From contig JAHHHV010000028.1 of the NCBI GenBank assembly GCA_019359155.1, positions 1-39,018 of the forward strand: a stretch of 39,018 nt of DNA, given 5' to 3'. The notes under the pieces are model-generated. The model did not search any database. It saw only the letters and a list, made by a program, of their open reading frames with translations, and was not told the origin of the DNA. The DNA comes from Pegethrix bostrychoides GSE-TBD4-15B (GTDB lineage: Bacteria; Cyanobacteriota; Cyanobacteriia; Elainellales; Elainellaceae). Shown piece by piece: positions 7,033 to 15,895 of this stretch. A program made the translations under genes and the position numbers. Each line of letters begins with the position of its first letter. Within the stretch, counting starts at the first letter, position 1.

Positions 7033-10000
7033 CTACGGATGGATCTCAGGGCAGGATAGAGGAATCTGAATTACAAATTCAGTCCCTATTCCAGGGGTAG
7101 AATGACAGGCTATTTTCCCTCCATGCTTTTCTTCAATAATTTGACGAGCGATCGCCAAGCCCAGTCCCGTGCCTTTCCCCACGCCTTTGGTAGTAAACAA
7201 ATGGTCAAAAATTCGTGCCCTTACTTCCTCTGTCATCCCTTTACCATTGTCACTAATCTGAATCTGCGCCTGGTTGGCCTGGTTGGCTGTGCGAATTCTA
7301 ATCTGTTGAGGATGGGCTTCTAGTTCAGCAAAGGGTTGAGTTTGGACGATGTCGTCAAACATATCGATCGCATTTGCCAGAATGTTCATAAACACTTGAT
7401 TGAGTTGCCCAGGGAAGCAGTCTACCAATGGCAGATCACCATAATCTTTGATGATCTCAATGGCAGGCCGAAATTCATTGGCTTTGAGTCGATACTTTAG
7501 AATCAGAATCGTACTATCAATCCCTTCATGTAGATTCGCTTTGACTTTGTGTTCAGTATCAGCACGAGAAAAGGTACGTAAGCTGGTGCTAATGCCTTTG
7601 ATGCGATCGGTTGCTCCTTTCATCGAACTCAGCAGTTTAGGTAAGTCTTTGCTTAAAAATTCGAGGTCAATCTCTTCTGCTTTATCTTGCACAGGAGCGA
7701 CAGCGTTAGGATGGTGCTGTTGATATAAAGCAACATAATCTAGCAGATCCTGCACATATTCTTTGGCATTATTGATGCTTCCATTCAGAAAGCCGATCGG
7801 GTTATTGATTTCATGAGCAACACCTGCTACAAGATTGCCGAGCGATGCCATTTTTTCACTTTGGACAATTTGCAGTTGGGATTGTTCTAGCTGTTGAGCA
7901 TAGGTTTGTGCCTGTTGATAGAGTCGGGCATTTTCCAGGGAAATAGCGGCTTGGGCGCAGAGGAAATTCAGCAGTTCGACGCGATCGCTCGTAAATGCGC
8001 CAGCAGTAACCTTGTTTTCCAAATACAAAATGGCTACGAGTTTACCCTGTTGCAGAATTGGAGTACAGAGCAGGCTCTTGGGGGTTTGCAGCACCACATA
8101 GGCATCCATTGCCAGGGTAGGATGGGTAGTGGCATCCAGAATCACCACGGGTTGTAGACTACGTTTGACGGTATGAATTAAGCTCTGGGGAAGCTCCGAG
8201 CTATCGGATAAGGCAATGGATTGTACCCGCGATGGCTGATCAATCACGGCAACCGCCTCGACAAACCATTGGTTGTCATGGGGCATCAGCAGTGCGCCCT
8301 TATCAGCCCCAGCATTTTCAAGAACCGTATGCAATACCATTGCCAAGAGCTTGTCGAGTTGAATTTCGCTGGAAAGAGCTTGAGATGCTTTCAGAACAGT
8401 GGCCAAGTCAAGAGTGTTGGAAATGCTGGGGCTGCCAGAAGTGGAGGATTCTGTACCGGGATACTGGGATGAGGTGAGCGTGGTTGTGGCAAAAACAGTT
8501 TCAGTGGTTGACAAAGACTGCTGCTGCTGTCGCAGAATGGGCGCGAGCAGGTTGGGATAGCACTGTTCTAAGTCTTGAGTTTTGGCTTTCGCACCCCAAT
8601 GGGTATAGCCGTAGTAGGCGTTAATCAGATAGTCTTGGGCAATTTTTTCTTTTCCCCAGCCGAGATAGAATTTGGCGGCAAGTTCGTTGGCAAGGGCTGC
8701 TTCTTGGATATAGCCGTTGGCTTCGGCTCCGGCGATCGCCAAATCATAATAGTCGATCGCCGGAGCCAGCTGATTCAGCACACGGGATTGCTCGGCAGCA
8801 ACCAATTGCCAACGATGTTGATGGTTAAACGGCGCATGAGTTGCCCAACCTTGCAGCTTTGCTTGATGGGCAACAACTCGGTCTAGAATCAGAGCCTGCT
8901 GCTCAGGTGGTGCGTCTGGATAGCATTTGAGCTGAATCAGCGCAGTATAGAAAATCCCGATCGGCATCAGGAAGAAACCACAGGAAGCATCGCTATATTC
9001 TTCTACAAGGGCAGCATGCTGGGCGGCTTGTTCGTCTTGCCCAAACATATAGCAAAGCAGCGCTTGGTTGAGATAAACATGGAAGAGTCCCACCCGATCA
9101 TTAGCGGATTGGAGGAGTGGAAGTGATTGATCAGCATCAAAAACTGTGCCTTGCAGGCGGTAGGGCAATTCAGATTGTCCTAATAACCCCAAAACTGCTT
9201 GCAGATAAGCCTCATGGGACCTCAAGGTGGCTTCCTGTTTGACTTGCTGAATGACTTCTCGGTAAGCCATCATTTCTTCAGCCAATCCCTTGATCTCTCG
9301 ACCTGCCCAATATTGATAGTGACTGTAGGTCAATAGATTGAGCGCCACACACTCCCAATCGCCACTATCTAAACCACTGCGATAGCCTTCTAACAGCAGG
9401 GGAATTGCATGATGCAACGGCTCTTGCCAATGACGGGTGAAGCTATTGACAATAAAATAGGCTCTGCTTTTAAAGGCGGTAATTTGCAGTTTTTCTAGCA
9501 GGGCTAGAGCGAGTTGCCCAAATTTATAACCTGTAGGAATATCCCCGATGATGCCACACAAGATCAAACCATAGTCAGCATAGGAAAAAATTGAAATTGG
9601 AGAATTTCCATGCTGAATTGAGAGTTCCACTTGCTTGAAACTAAGCAGGGGTAATAGTGAGGGTGCGGCAATATGCGCCGAGGGGACAATCTTAGACATG
9701 ATTTGCATGGCGGCGATGAGTTGTGGGTCTTGCATCGCCGGTAGATCCAACAAGTTCGAAGGATCACGTCCTTGCCAAGCCTGCTGGGATTGCTCATAGG
9801 CTGCGCCAATATCGGCGGGAGTCGGCTGAGCAGGAAATTCAATGCCCAATAGTCTCAGTACCTGCAATCCTGTTTCCACGACCTCCAGAAATCGCCCTTG
9901 AGACCGCAGAGCCATAATGCGAGTCTCATAAACTTTGATCCGATCGAGTAAAGAGGTCGCCTGTTGCAACACGATTTTGCCCCATGCTTCGAGAACCTCA

Positions 10001-12459
10001 AATTGGGTATCCAAATAAGCCACATCTAAGCGATGGTGATGCAATTCTAGGGTAAAGGCATAGTGATCAGTCCAGGCATTATCTGGTAATAGGTCAATTG
10101 CCAAATTTAAATATTTGAGAGCAGCACCATAAGCATTAGAGTTCATCGCTTTGCGTCCTGCGATCAGATTCAATCGCGCCAGATCGATCCGCTCAAGGAG
10201 ATTGGCAATCAGTCCACTGCCGGGATTCAAATGGCCGACAATTTCAAAGATCCGCTCTTCTTGGGTGGCGGATGAGAAGTGGCTCAGCAATAAGCGACCG
10301 ATGCGGTAATGAATCGTAGCTCCATGAACTTCAGGAATCAAAGAGTAGGCAGCTTGTTGAATCCGATCGTGCAAAAATCGATAGGTTGGATTAACCAAAT
10401 TTTCCGGAGAATTTTCCGGAACAGTCTGTTCCGAATCCTGAAAGAATTTGTAGACTTGGCTGGTCGGTAAAATCAAGCCTTCTTTCAGAGCTTGCCATAG
10501 GGCAGCGGCAGCAGCGGTGGACGCTTGTTCTGAGACAATAGCTAACGTCTCCAAATCAAATTGGTTGCCGATACAAGCGGCTAATTGGATCACCAGTTGC
10601 GTCTCGGCGGGCAATTTCTGCAATCGCTGAGCCATAAATTCTACGACATTATCGGTGAGCGTCAGCGTATTGACTTGGGCAATGTCGCATTCCCAATAAC
10701 GGCGGGCGTAGTCAAAGCGAATATGTCCGTCTTCATACAAGGCTTTGAGAAATTGCGTGGTGAAAAAAGGATTACCTTGGGTTTTGCGATCGATTATTTC
10801 AGTGATATTTTGCGCTTGATGCAGCGAGCATTGCAGCGTCTCTGCAATTAGGCAGTTCGTGTCGTCAAACGTCAGCGGCAACAGGGTGATGGTGCTAATC
10901 GCTCTCTGTGCTTGCTTTAGTTCCTCTATCGTCAAAATGAACGGATGAATCGGTGACACTTCATTATCCCGATATGCACCCAGCATCAGCAGATAGCCAT
11001 TATCCTGCATCAATAGCTTTACGAGCTGAAGCGAAGCAGCATCTGCCCACTGCAAATCATCCAGAAAGATCACCAGCGGATGTTCGGCTGTGGTAAAGAC
11101 TTCGATAAACTTCTGAAACATCAGATTAAATCGATTCTGGGCTGCGCTGCCTGACAGCTCTGCGACATCGGGCTGTTGACCAATAATCTGTTCCAGTTCT
11201 GGAATGACCTGGATCAGCACTTGGCCGTTCTCGCCTATAGCAGCCAAAATCTGGGTCTGCCACTGCGCCAGCTGCGTGTCGGACTCAGAGAGCAACTGCC
11301 CCATCAAATCCCGCAGTGCCTGCACAAAGGCTGAGAGCGGGATATTGCGATTGAACTGATCAAATTTACCTTTGATAAAATAGCCGCGCTGCTGGGCAAT
11401 TGGCTTATGGACTTCATTGACGACTGCTGTTTTGCCAATCCCAGAGCTGCCTGCCACCAGCATCAGCTCCGAACGACCGTTGGCAACCCGATTAAAAGTT
11501 TCCAGCAGCTTCTGCACTTCTGCTCCGCGGCCATAGAGCTTTTCGGGAATCAAAAAGCAGTCGCTCAAGTCTCGCTGCCCCAGCTCAAATTCTGTGATCT
11601 GGCCTGTGGCGTTCCACTGCGCCAAACATTGCGCTAAATCATGTTTGAGCCCCAGTGCGCTCTGATAGCGATCTTCGGCATTTTTGGCCATCAGCTTGGC
11701 GATGATCTCTGCTACAGTCGCAGGCACAGCCGGATTTACCACATCCAGCGGCACAGGCAGCTTGGCAATATGACAATGCACCAGCTCCATTGGGTCATCT
11801 GAGACAAAGGGTAATCTGCCGCTTAGCAGCTGATATAGGGTAACGCCTAGCGCATAGAAATCGGTGCGATAATCAATGCCGCGATTCATTCGCCCGGTCT
11901 GTTCTGGAGATAAATAGGCCAGCGTACCTTCCAAAATATTTGGACTTTGAATCTCCTGGGATTCTTTAGGCAGCAAAGATGCAATGCTAAAGTCTATCAG
12001 CTTCACCTGTCTAGACTCGGGCTGAATCAAAATATTGGCGGGCTTGATGTCCTTATGTACAACCCGATGCTGACTTAAAGCATGTAGAATATCGGCGATT
12101 TGGCTGGCAATCTCCAACACCACTGGCAAATCCAGGGACTGCTGCTGGATATACTGTCCTAAAGAGATACCGCCCCCATCTTCCATGACCAGCGCGTAGC
12201 TGCTCCCAACCAATTCGAGACTGAGAGGTTGGACAATTCCAGGAATCGGCAGATCTTGGGCAATGCTGTACTGATTGCGAAACTGCACCAGTTCACCAAA
12301 GCTAGGATAGTCGCGCCGCATGACTTTAATCACGACCGAACGCTGCTCTGCGGTTTGTACAGCTCGATAGACAGCTGTACGAGAGCCTAGATAGAGCTGC
12401 TCAGTAATGGCATAGCCAGCGATGTCAGGCAAAGTAGAGCTGATGGCTGAAGATGTCAT
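7033..12459 (-). CDS. Giant Ser/Thr kinase - AAA-type ATPase - GAF - histidine kinase hybrid
   Basis: This is a trifunctional signalling protein of about 1,808 residues. The Ser/Thr kinase domain comes first, with VVIKVM as the ATP lysine, HKDIKPANIL as the catalytic loop, DFS in place of DFG, and APE-like SPEQ. Next is an AAA/signal-ATPase module with Walker A GSSGIGKT and Walker B VIFLDDLQWAD. A long helical, TPR-like stretch of several hundred residues follows, then a GAF domain and a histidine kinase with H1549 in AGVAHEINNP, DNGKGM and GKGTGLGLA. The open frame begins with a TTG at 12528, but the ATG at 12459 (MTSSAISS) leads directly into the kinase and is preferred. Such hybrids (HstK-like) are common in cyanobacteria and linked to stress and heterocyst signalling in Nostoc. 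The DFG-to-DFS change may alter Ser/Thr kinase activity. Confidence 0.93.
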   Translation of the reverse strand: MTSSAISSTLPDIAGYAITEQLYLGSRTAVYRAVQTAEQRSVVIKVMRRDYPSFGELVQFRNQYSIAQDLPIPGIVQPLSLELVGSSYALVMEDGGGISLGQYIQQQSLDLPVVLEIASQIADILHALSQHRVVHKDIKPANILIQPESRQVKLIDFSIASLLPKESQEIQSPNILEGTLAYLSPEQTGRMNRGIDYRTDFYALGVTLYQLLSGRLPFVSDDPMELVHCHIAKLPVPLDVVNPAVPATVAEIIAKLMAKNAEDRYQSALGLKHDLAQCLAQWNATGQITEFELGQRDLSDCFLIPEKLYGRGAEVQKLLETFNRVANGRSELMLVAGSSGIGKTAVVNEVHKPIAQQRGYFIKGKFDQFNRNIPLSAFVQALRDLMGQLLSESDTQLAQWQTQILAAIGENGQVLIQVIPELEQIIGQQPDVAELSGSAAQNRFNLMFQKFIEVFTTAEHPLVIFLDDLQWADAASLQLVKLLMQDNGYLLMLGAYRDNEVSPIHPFILTIEELKQAQRAISTITLLPLTFDDTNCLIAETLQCSLHQAQNITEIIDRKTQGNPFFTTQFLKALYEDGHIRFDYARRYWECDIAQVNTLTLTDNVVEFMAQRLQKLPAETQLVIQLAACIGNQFDLETLAIVSEQASTAAAAALWQALKEGLILPTSQVYKFFQDSEQTVPENSPENLVNPTYRFLHDRIQQAAYSLIPEVHGATIHYRIGRLLLSHFSSATQEERIFEIVGHLNPGSGLIANLLERIDLARLNLIAGRKAMNSNAYGAALKYLNLAIDLLPDNAWTDHYAFTLELHHHRLDVAYLDTQFEVLEAWGKIVLQQATSLLDRIKVYETRIMALRSQGRFLEVVETGLQVLRLLGIEFPAQPTPADIGAAYEQSQQAWQGRDPSNLLDLPAMQDPQLIAAMQIMSKIVPSAHIAAPSLLPLLSFKQVELSIQHGNSPISIFSYADYGLILCGIIGDIPTGYKFGQLALALLEKLQITAFKSRAYFIVNSFTRHWQEPLHHAIPLLLEGYRSGLDSGDWECVALNLLTYSHYQYWAGREIKGLAEEMMAYREVIQQVKQEATLRSHEAYLQAVLGLLGQSELPYRLQGTVFDADQSLPLLQSANDRVGLFHVYLNQALLCYMFGQDEQAAQHAALVEEYSDASCGFFLMPIGIFYTALIQLKCYPDAPPEQQALILDRVVAHQAKLQGWATHAPFNHQHRWQLVAAEQSRVLNQLAPAIDYYDLAIAGAEANGYIQEAALANELAAKFYLGWGKEKIAQDYLINAYYGYTHWGAKAKTQDLEQCYPNLLAPILRQQQQSLSTTETVFATTTLTSSQYPGTESSTSGSPSISNTLDLATVLKASQALSSEIQLDKLLAMVLHTVLENAGADKGALLMPHDNQWFVEAVAVIDQPSRVQSIALSDSSELPQSLIHTVKRSLQPVVILDATTHPTLAMDAYVVLQTPKSLLCTPILQQGKLVAILYLENKVTAGAFTSDRVELLNFLCAQAAISLENARLYQQAQTYAQQLEQSQLQIVQSEKMASLGNLVAGVAHEINNPIGFLNGSINNAKEYVQDLLDYVALYQQHHPNAVAPVQDKAEEIDLEFLSKDLPKLLSSMKGATDRIKGISTSLRTFSRADTEHKVKANLHEGIDSTILILKYRLKANEFRPAIEIIKDYGDLPLVDCFPGQLNQVFMNILANAIDMFDDIVQTQPFAELEAHPQQIRIRTANQANQAQIQISDNGKGMTEEVRARIFDHLFTTKGVGKGTGLGLAIARQIIEEKHGGKIACHSTPGIGTEFVIQIPLSCPEIHP

Positions 12460-12528
12460 AGATCTAGGCGGGCGACGCAACCCCCAATAGAGTGAATTAT
12501 GTTCTAGATTTCCCGCTAATCTTGCCAA

Positions 12529-12851
12529 TCAAACGCTGCACTCCCATTGTAGAGGTCAAACTAATCTAGAGGTCAAACTAACGAAGCTGCCATCAGGGAT
12601 AGTTTAGTGCAAAAATACTATTGCAATGGGATATCACTTTAACCCGCATAATTAACGCTACGAATGCATCAGAATCAGCTTTAACTGGACTCGCTTTCTC
12701 GCAGGCGACGCAGCCTGCAGTAATTAGCCCTACCGTTCAGAACTTGTTGCCCAGCCTTTGCATCATGAATACAAGCTGTAATGCTCAATCTTCTCCTCAG
12801 TGTCATATTTTGGGCGTAATGCGGAAAGAAGGGTTCTACCGCGTTCAAGGC
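12529..12851. other. Intergenic region, nothing recognised
   Basis: This stretch lies between the giant kinase gene and a kinase remnant. It contains an imperfect duplication of AGAGGTCAAACTAA near 12551-12582 and no convincing RNA gene. An open plus-strand frame from 12621 runs into the remnant, but its first part resembles no protein I know. Confidence 0.4.
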
Positions 12852-12944
12852 GATTGCCTGGGCAGTATTCAGGTGCAGAGCGAACTCGGCAAAGGCAGCA
12901 GTTTTACGGTGCGTCTGCCGCCACTCAAACGCACCTCAGTCTAA
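12852..12944 (+). pseudogene. C-terminal scrap of a histidine kinase (HATPase end)
   Basis: The plus-strand frame ending at 12944 reads GSIQVQSELGKGSSFTVRLP, the last beta strands of a HATPase_c domain (usual form GG-I-V-SE-GKGSTF-V-LP), followed by a short tail and stop. No N, G1, F or G2 box precedes it; upstream sequence is unrelated. It is a remnant of a kinase gene on the opposite strand to its neighbours. Confidence 0.6.
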
Positions 12945-12946
12945 AC

Positions 12947-13603
12947 CTACTGCCCGTACCAGTCTTTGCGCCACTGCTGCATCTGATCAATTTCAGCCTG
13001 CTGACTGGTGAGGATGTCTTGCGCCATTTGGCGAATCTCTGGGCGGTCACTGTTTTTCAGCACCTGGTTCGCCATATCGAGTGCGCCTTCGTGGTGCGGA
13101 ATCATCGCGTTCAGGAAGCGCAGGTCAAACTGGTCGTCGGCTGCACCCAAGTCGCCACTCATCATCATGGTATCGCGCACCTCGGCACTCATCGGCATCA
13201 TGTGACCCATACTCGCGTCATACATCATCGGGGTTTCTGCCACGTTCGGATACCAGGCTTTGCGCCAGTCTTGGAGCTGAGAAATTTCTTTCTCCTGCGC
13301 AGTAATAATCGCGGTAGCCAACTGCTTAATTTCAGGACGCTGTGACTTTTGCAGCGCTTCCTGCGCCATTTCTACGCCACCCTGGTGGTGCGGGATCATG
13401 CCGTCGATAAAGCGCAGATCAAGCGATTCATCTTTAGGCCCCAAATCCATATTCATTGGACCAGCGCTGTGATTCATTCCCGGCATTGATTCAGCGGTAT
13501 CTGAGGTTTGAGCCTTGGGGCTAGAGCAGGCGGCGAAGCCCACCGCAAAAACTGCTGTCAGTCCACCCAAGGCCACCGTTGTCAAAATCTGCTTTAGTTT
13601 CAT
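12947..13603 (-). CDS. Double-DUF305 lipoprotein
   Basis: The preferred start is the ATG at 13603 (MKLKQILTT), because it gives a classic lipoprotein signal with AVGFAAC as lipobox; the frame extends to a TTG at 13711. After a Met/His-rich linker (MPGMNHSAGPMNMD) come two DUF305 units, each built round a MIPHH motif: DGMIPHHQGGVEMA and NAMIPHHEGALDMA, each followed by a helix ending in QLQDWRKAWY or QMQQWRKDWY. Between them is another Met-rich stretch (MMYDASMGHMMPM). DUF305 has a ferritin-like four-helix fold and often sits near copper-handling genes. The Met/His content fits periplasmic metal, perhaps copper, binding (inference). No metal-related gene is adjacent. Confidence 0.9.
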   Translation of the reverse strand: MKLKQILTTVALGGLTAVFAVGFAACSSPKAQTSDTAESMPGMNHSAGPMNMDLGPKDESLDLRFIDGMIPHHQGGVEMAQEALQKSQRPEIKQLATAIITAQEKEISQLQDWRKAWYPNVAETPMMYDASMGHMMPMSAEVRDTMMMSGDLGAADDQFDLRFLNAMIPHHEGALDMANQVLKNSDRPEIRQMAQDILTSQQAEIDQMQQWRKDWYGQ

Positions 13604-13897
13604 AAGGTTTTGTGAAATTGCTTGAATTCTCAGCTTCATTATCGCTAGAAATTGTGAAATCAGCCTGAAACTGCTGATATTGCAGGTTTTGGTAACGTTT
13701 TTGGTGACCAAGTATGCTTCCCGTCCCGAAGCCCTTGCGAGCTGAGAATTAGCTGTGCTTCACTAGATCGAGCGTTATGTTGGACGACTTTTAATTATTC
13801 GAGATAGGCTCAACGAATTCTTGTTATTCCAACCATGCTCTCTCCAGAATGACAACAGAGGGAGATAGAGGGAGATCAACTGATAAGCAACCGATGA

Positions 13898-15433
13898 TCA
13901 ACTATTGCGAATATTGCCTGTAAATCTAGCATTGATTTCAGGTAAGCTGCCGTAGCGTGAATTTTGCTGAGGCGGTTGGCGCTTACCCTGCCTATTAGGC
14001 TTCCTATCCAACTGCCTGCTGAATAGCTGGGGCACCACTGCATTCAAGAGCGCCAAACAAAGATACAGACCAACAGTTAAAACCTTGAGGATGTTGGTGA
14101 GTAGCCAAAGTAGGGCAATTGCCAGCACCATGAGCGGCTCCAGCAACCACGAGACCAGCCCGATGCCATTGGACGACTTGGCTCCCTGCTGCACCGACTG
14201 CTGCACCGACTGCCCGTGCAGATCGGGGGAACCTGTCGATGCAGCAGGCTGAGCAATCGGCTGGACGATAAGCTGAGGCGGGCTGGGTGCCGAACTCGCT
14301 AACTGTAGCCAGCGCCCATCAGCCGTGAGATAGCCCAGATCGGCTGTCAAGTTGGCACCGTCATAACCGGGTGGCAAGCGCAGCTTGCGCTGTTGGGTCT
14401 GTTCGCTGCACTCATACTGACGGACGGGATAGACGGCCTGGACTGGCTGAACTGCCGGGTTGTCGGAATCGAGTTTCGTTGCCTCATACAAACGCAGCAT
14501 GAGCTTGCGGCCACCCTGCCGCCGCAGGGAGAGCTTACGAGCCGTTGAAAGCCGCCATTCTGCTTGTAGATGTCCTGCGCTTGGGGTGAGATGCACCCAA
14601 TCAACTGGGAGCGCATTGGTTGGGAGCGCATGGGTTGGGTGCAGCGCTGGTTTCGCAGCAGGCTGACTCCAGCTAGCCGCATCACAGGCAGGCACAAAGA
14701 GCGGGTCTGACCAGACGATGCTCAGCCACCGACCAGTCTGGGTCAGATAGCCCAATTCCAGCAGGTAGTCGCGGCGGTCAGTAGGGATTGGCAGATGCAG
14801 TTGGCTGGACTGATCGCAGTCTAGCTCTGTGACAATGTTAGGAGCCTGCTGCGTCAGATCAATTTGATCGAGATCGAGTCCTGTCACATCGCAGAGCCGC
14901 AGCATCAGTCGCTTTCCGCCTCGGCTCTGCAAATCCTGCTGAACTACCTCAGGGATTGCCCACTGTGCGAGAGCGGCGTGGCAGGTGAGCGCGGTAAAGC
15001 TGAGACTGCTTTTGGGAAGCGCTGGAGAGGAAGACAGATTAGCGATCGGTGCAAGAATCCTGGAGCTAGCCTGACTGGACTGAAAATTAGCCTGAGAATG
15101 ATTTGCGGGCTGAGAATTTGCCAATTTTTTAGCATCTCGCTCTAGGAGCCATAAAAGCCAGACTGTCAACAGTGGAATTGAGAGCAATCCAGGCCACCAG
15201 GGCATCAGCTCCGCAGCAGTTCCGGCTTCTGTCTCAGGCTGCAAGCTCACAGAGCCAATATCTGCAGGTTGACTGGATACCTGACCAACCAGATTGCGGT
15301 CTAGAGTCCATTCCAAACCAGAATCTAAACTAGAAGCTCGACCGATCGCCATGGGAGCAGTCAGCGCTATCAGCACGACGAGTGCAGACTGTTGAGACTG
15401 CCTAATTCTTCTCCGATGCCAATCGAGGTGCAT
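13898..15433 (-). CDS. Membrane-anchored protein with two DUF4912 domains
   Basis: The 511-residue protein has a possible signal segment near the N-terminus (VVLIALTAPMAIG) and a membrane helix at about 80-97 (LLSIPLLTVWLLWLL). Two DUF4912 domains follow (about 150-250 and 285-395), each with RGGKRLMLRLCDVT-like and LELGYLT-GRWL motifs (RQGGRKLMLRLYEAT in the second). The C-terminus has a hydrophobic segment (about 430-468) and a basic tail. DUF4912 is described as a carbohydrate-binding-like beta domain of unknown role. In this topology the domains probably lie on one side of a membrane between two anchors. The ATG start lies in a region without strong signals. The name is descriptive only. 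Confidence 0.75.
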   Translation of the reverse strand: MHLDWHRRRIRQSQQSALVVLIALTAPMAIGRASSLDSGLEWTLDRNLVGQVSSQPADIGSVSLQPETEAGTAAELMPWWPGLLSIPLLTVWLLWLLERDAKKLANSQPANHSQANFQSSQASSRILAPIANLSSSPALPKSSLSFTALTCHAALAQWAIPEVVQQDLQSRGGKRLMLRLCDVTGLDLDQIDLTQQAPNIVTELDCDQSSQLHLPIPTDRRDYLLELGYLTQTGRWLSIVWSDPLFVPACDAASWSQPAAKPALHPTHALPTNALPVDWVHLTPSAGHLQAEWRLSTARKLSLRRQGGRKLMLRLYEATKLDSDNPAVQPVQAVYPVRQYECSEQTQQRKLRLPPGYDGANLTADLGYLTADGRWLQLASSAPSPPQLIVQPIAQPAASTGSPDLHGQSVQQSVQQGAKSSNGIGLVSWLLEPLMVLAIALLWLLTNILKVLTVGLYLCLALLNAVVPQLFSRQLDRKPNRQGKRQPPQQNSRYGSLPEINARFTGNIRNS

Positions 15434-15895
15434 AGCAGAACTCCTAGTGGCTAAGATTGGCGATCGCTGACGTTTTTGAGAGCTTGCATATTCTTTAGCA
15501 TAAGCGAGAAGCCTCTCAAACTGGCTATCGCCCCCAACGAAAAACCTGCTTCCCCAACCCCATCCACAGGATGAAATTGAACAAGCAGGAGTACAGTTCT
15601 GACTTGGTTCTGTCTGATTAGGCTTCCTCGTTTCAAAATATAAGGCATCACCTCAAGGTCTGACATCCGCCATTTTTAAACCTGTAAATTCACCCAAAAT
15701 AGCGTACAAACCTAGCAATAATCAGCCATTTTCCAGAGACAATTCCAGCTCTCAGCGGTTGACAACTTCTGATTTGTGTGAGTCGCTAAAAAGCGCCGAT
15801 CCTGAGACTGGGATCAGACCCGTAAGCAGCTCAACAGCCGGAAGGGCAGCGGATGAGCTAGAGCTGAGTCAGGAGTTACAAGCTGAATCTGCAAG
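15434..15895. other. Intergenic region with one hairpin and a HIP1 site
   Basis: The 462-bp region holds a GCGATCGC (HIP1) palindrome near 15459 and a minus-strand hairpin at 15540-15589. A 71-codon frame at 15451-15666 (minus) has no recognisable features and is not called. Confidence 0.5.
15540..15589 (-). terminator. Candidate rho-independent terminator
   Basis: On the minus strand CCTGCTT pairs with AAGCAGG, enclosing a second CATCC/GGATG hairpin, and the stem is followed by TTTTT. It lies about 300 bp past the end of the gene at 15896, so the link to that gene is uncertain. Confidence 0.45.

Noticed and set aside
15451-15666. 71-codon minus-strand ORF
   Set aside because: It spans a terminator-like hairpin, has no ribosome-binding site or family signature, and its composition is not protein-like.
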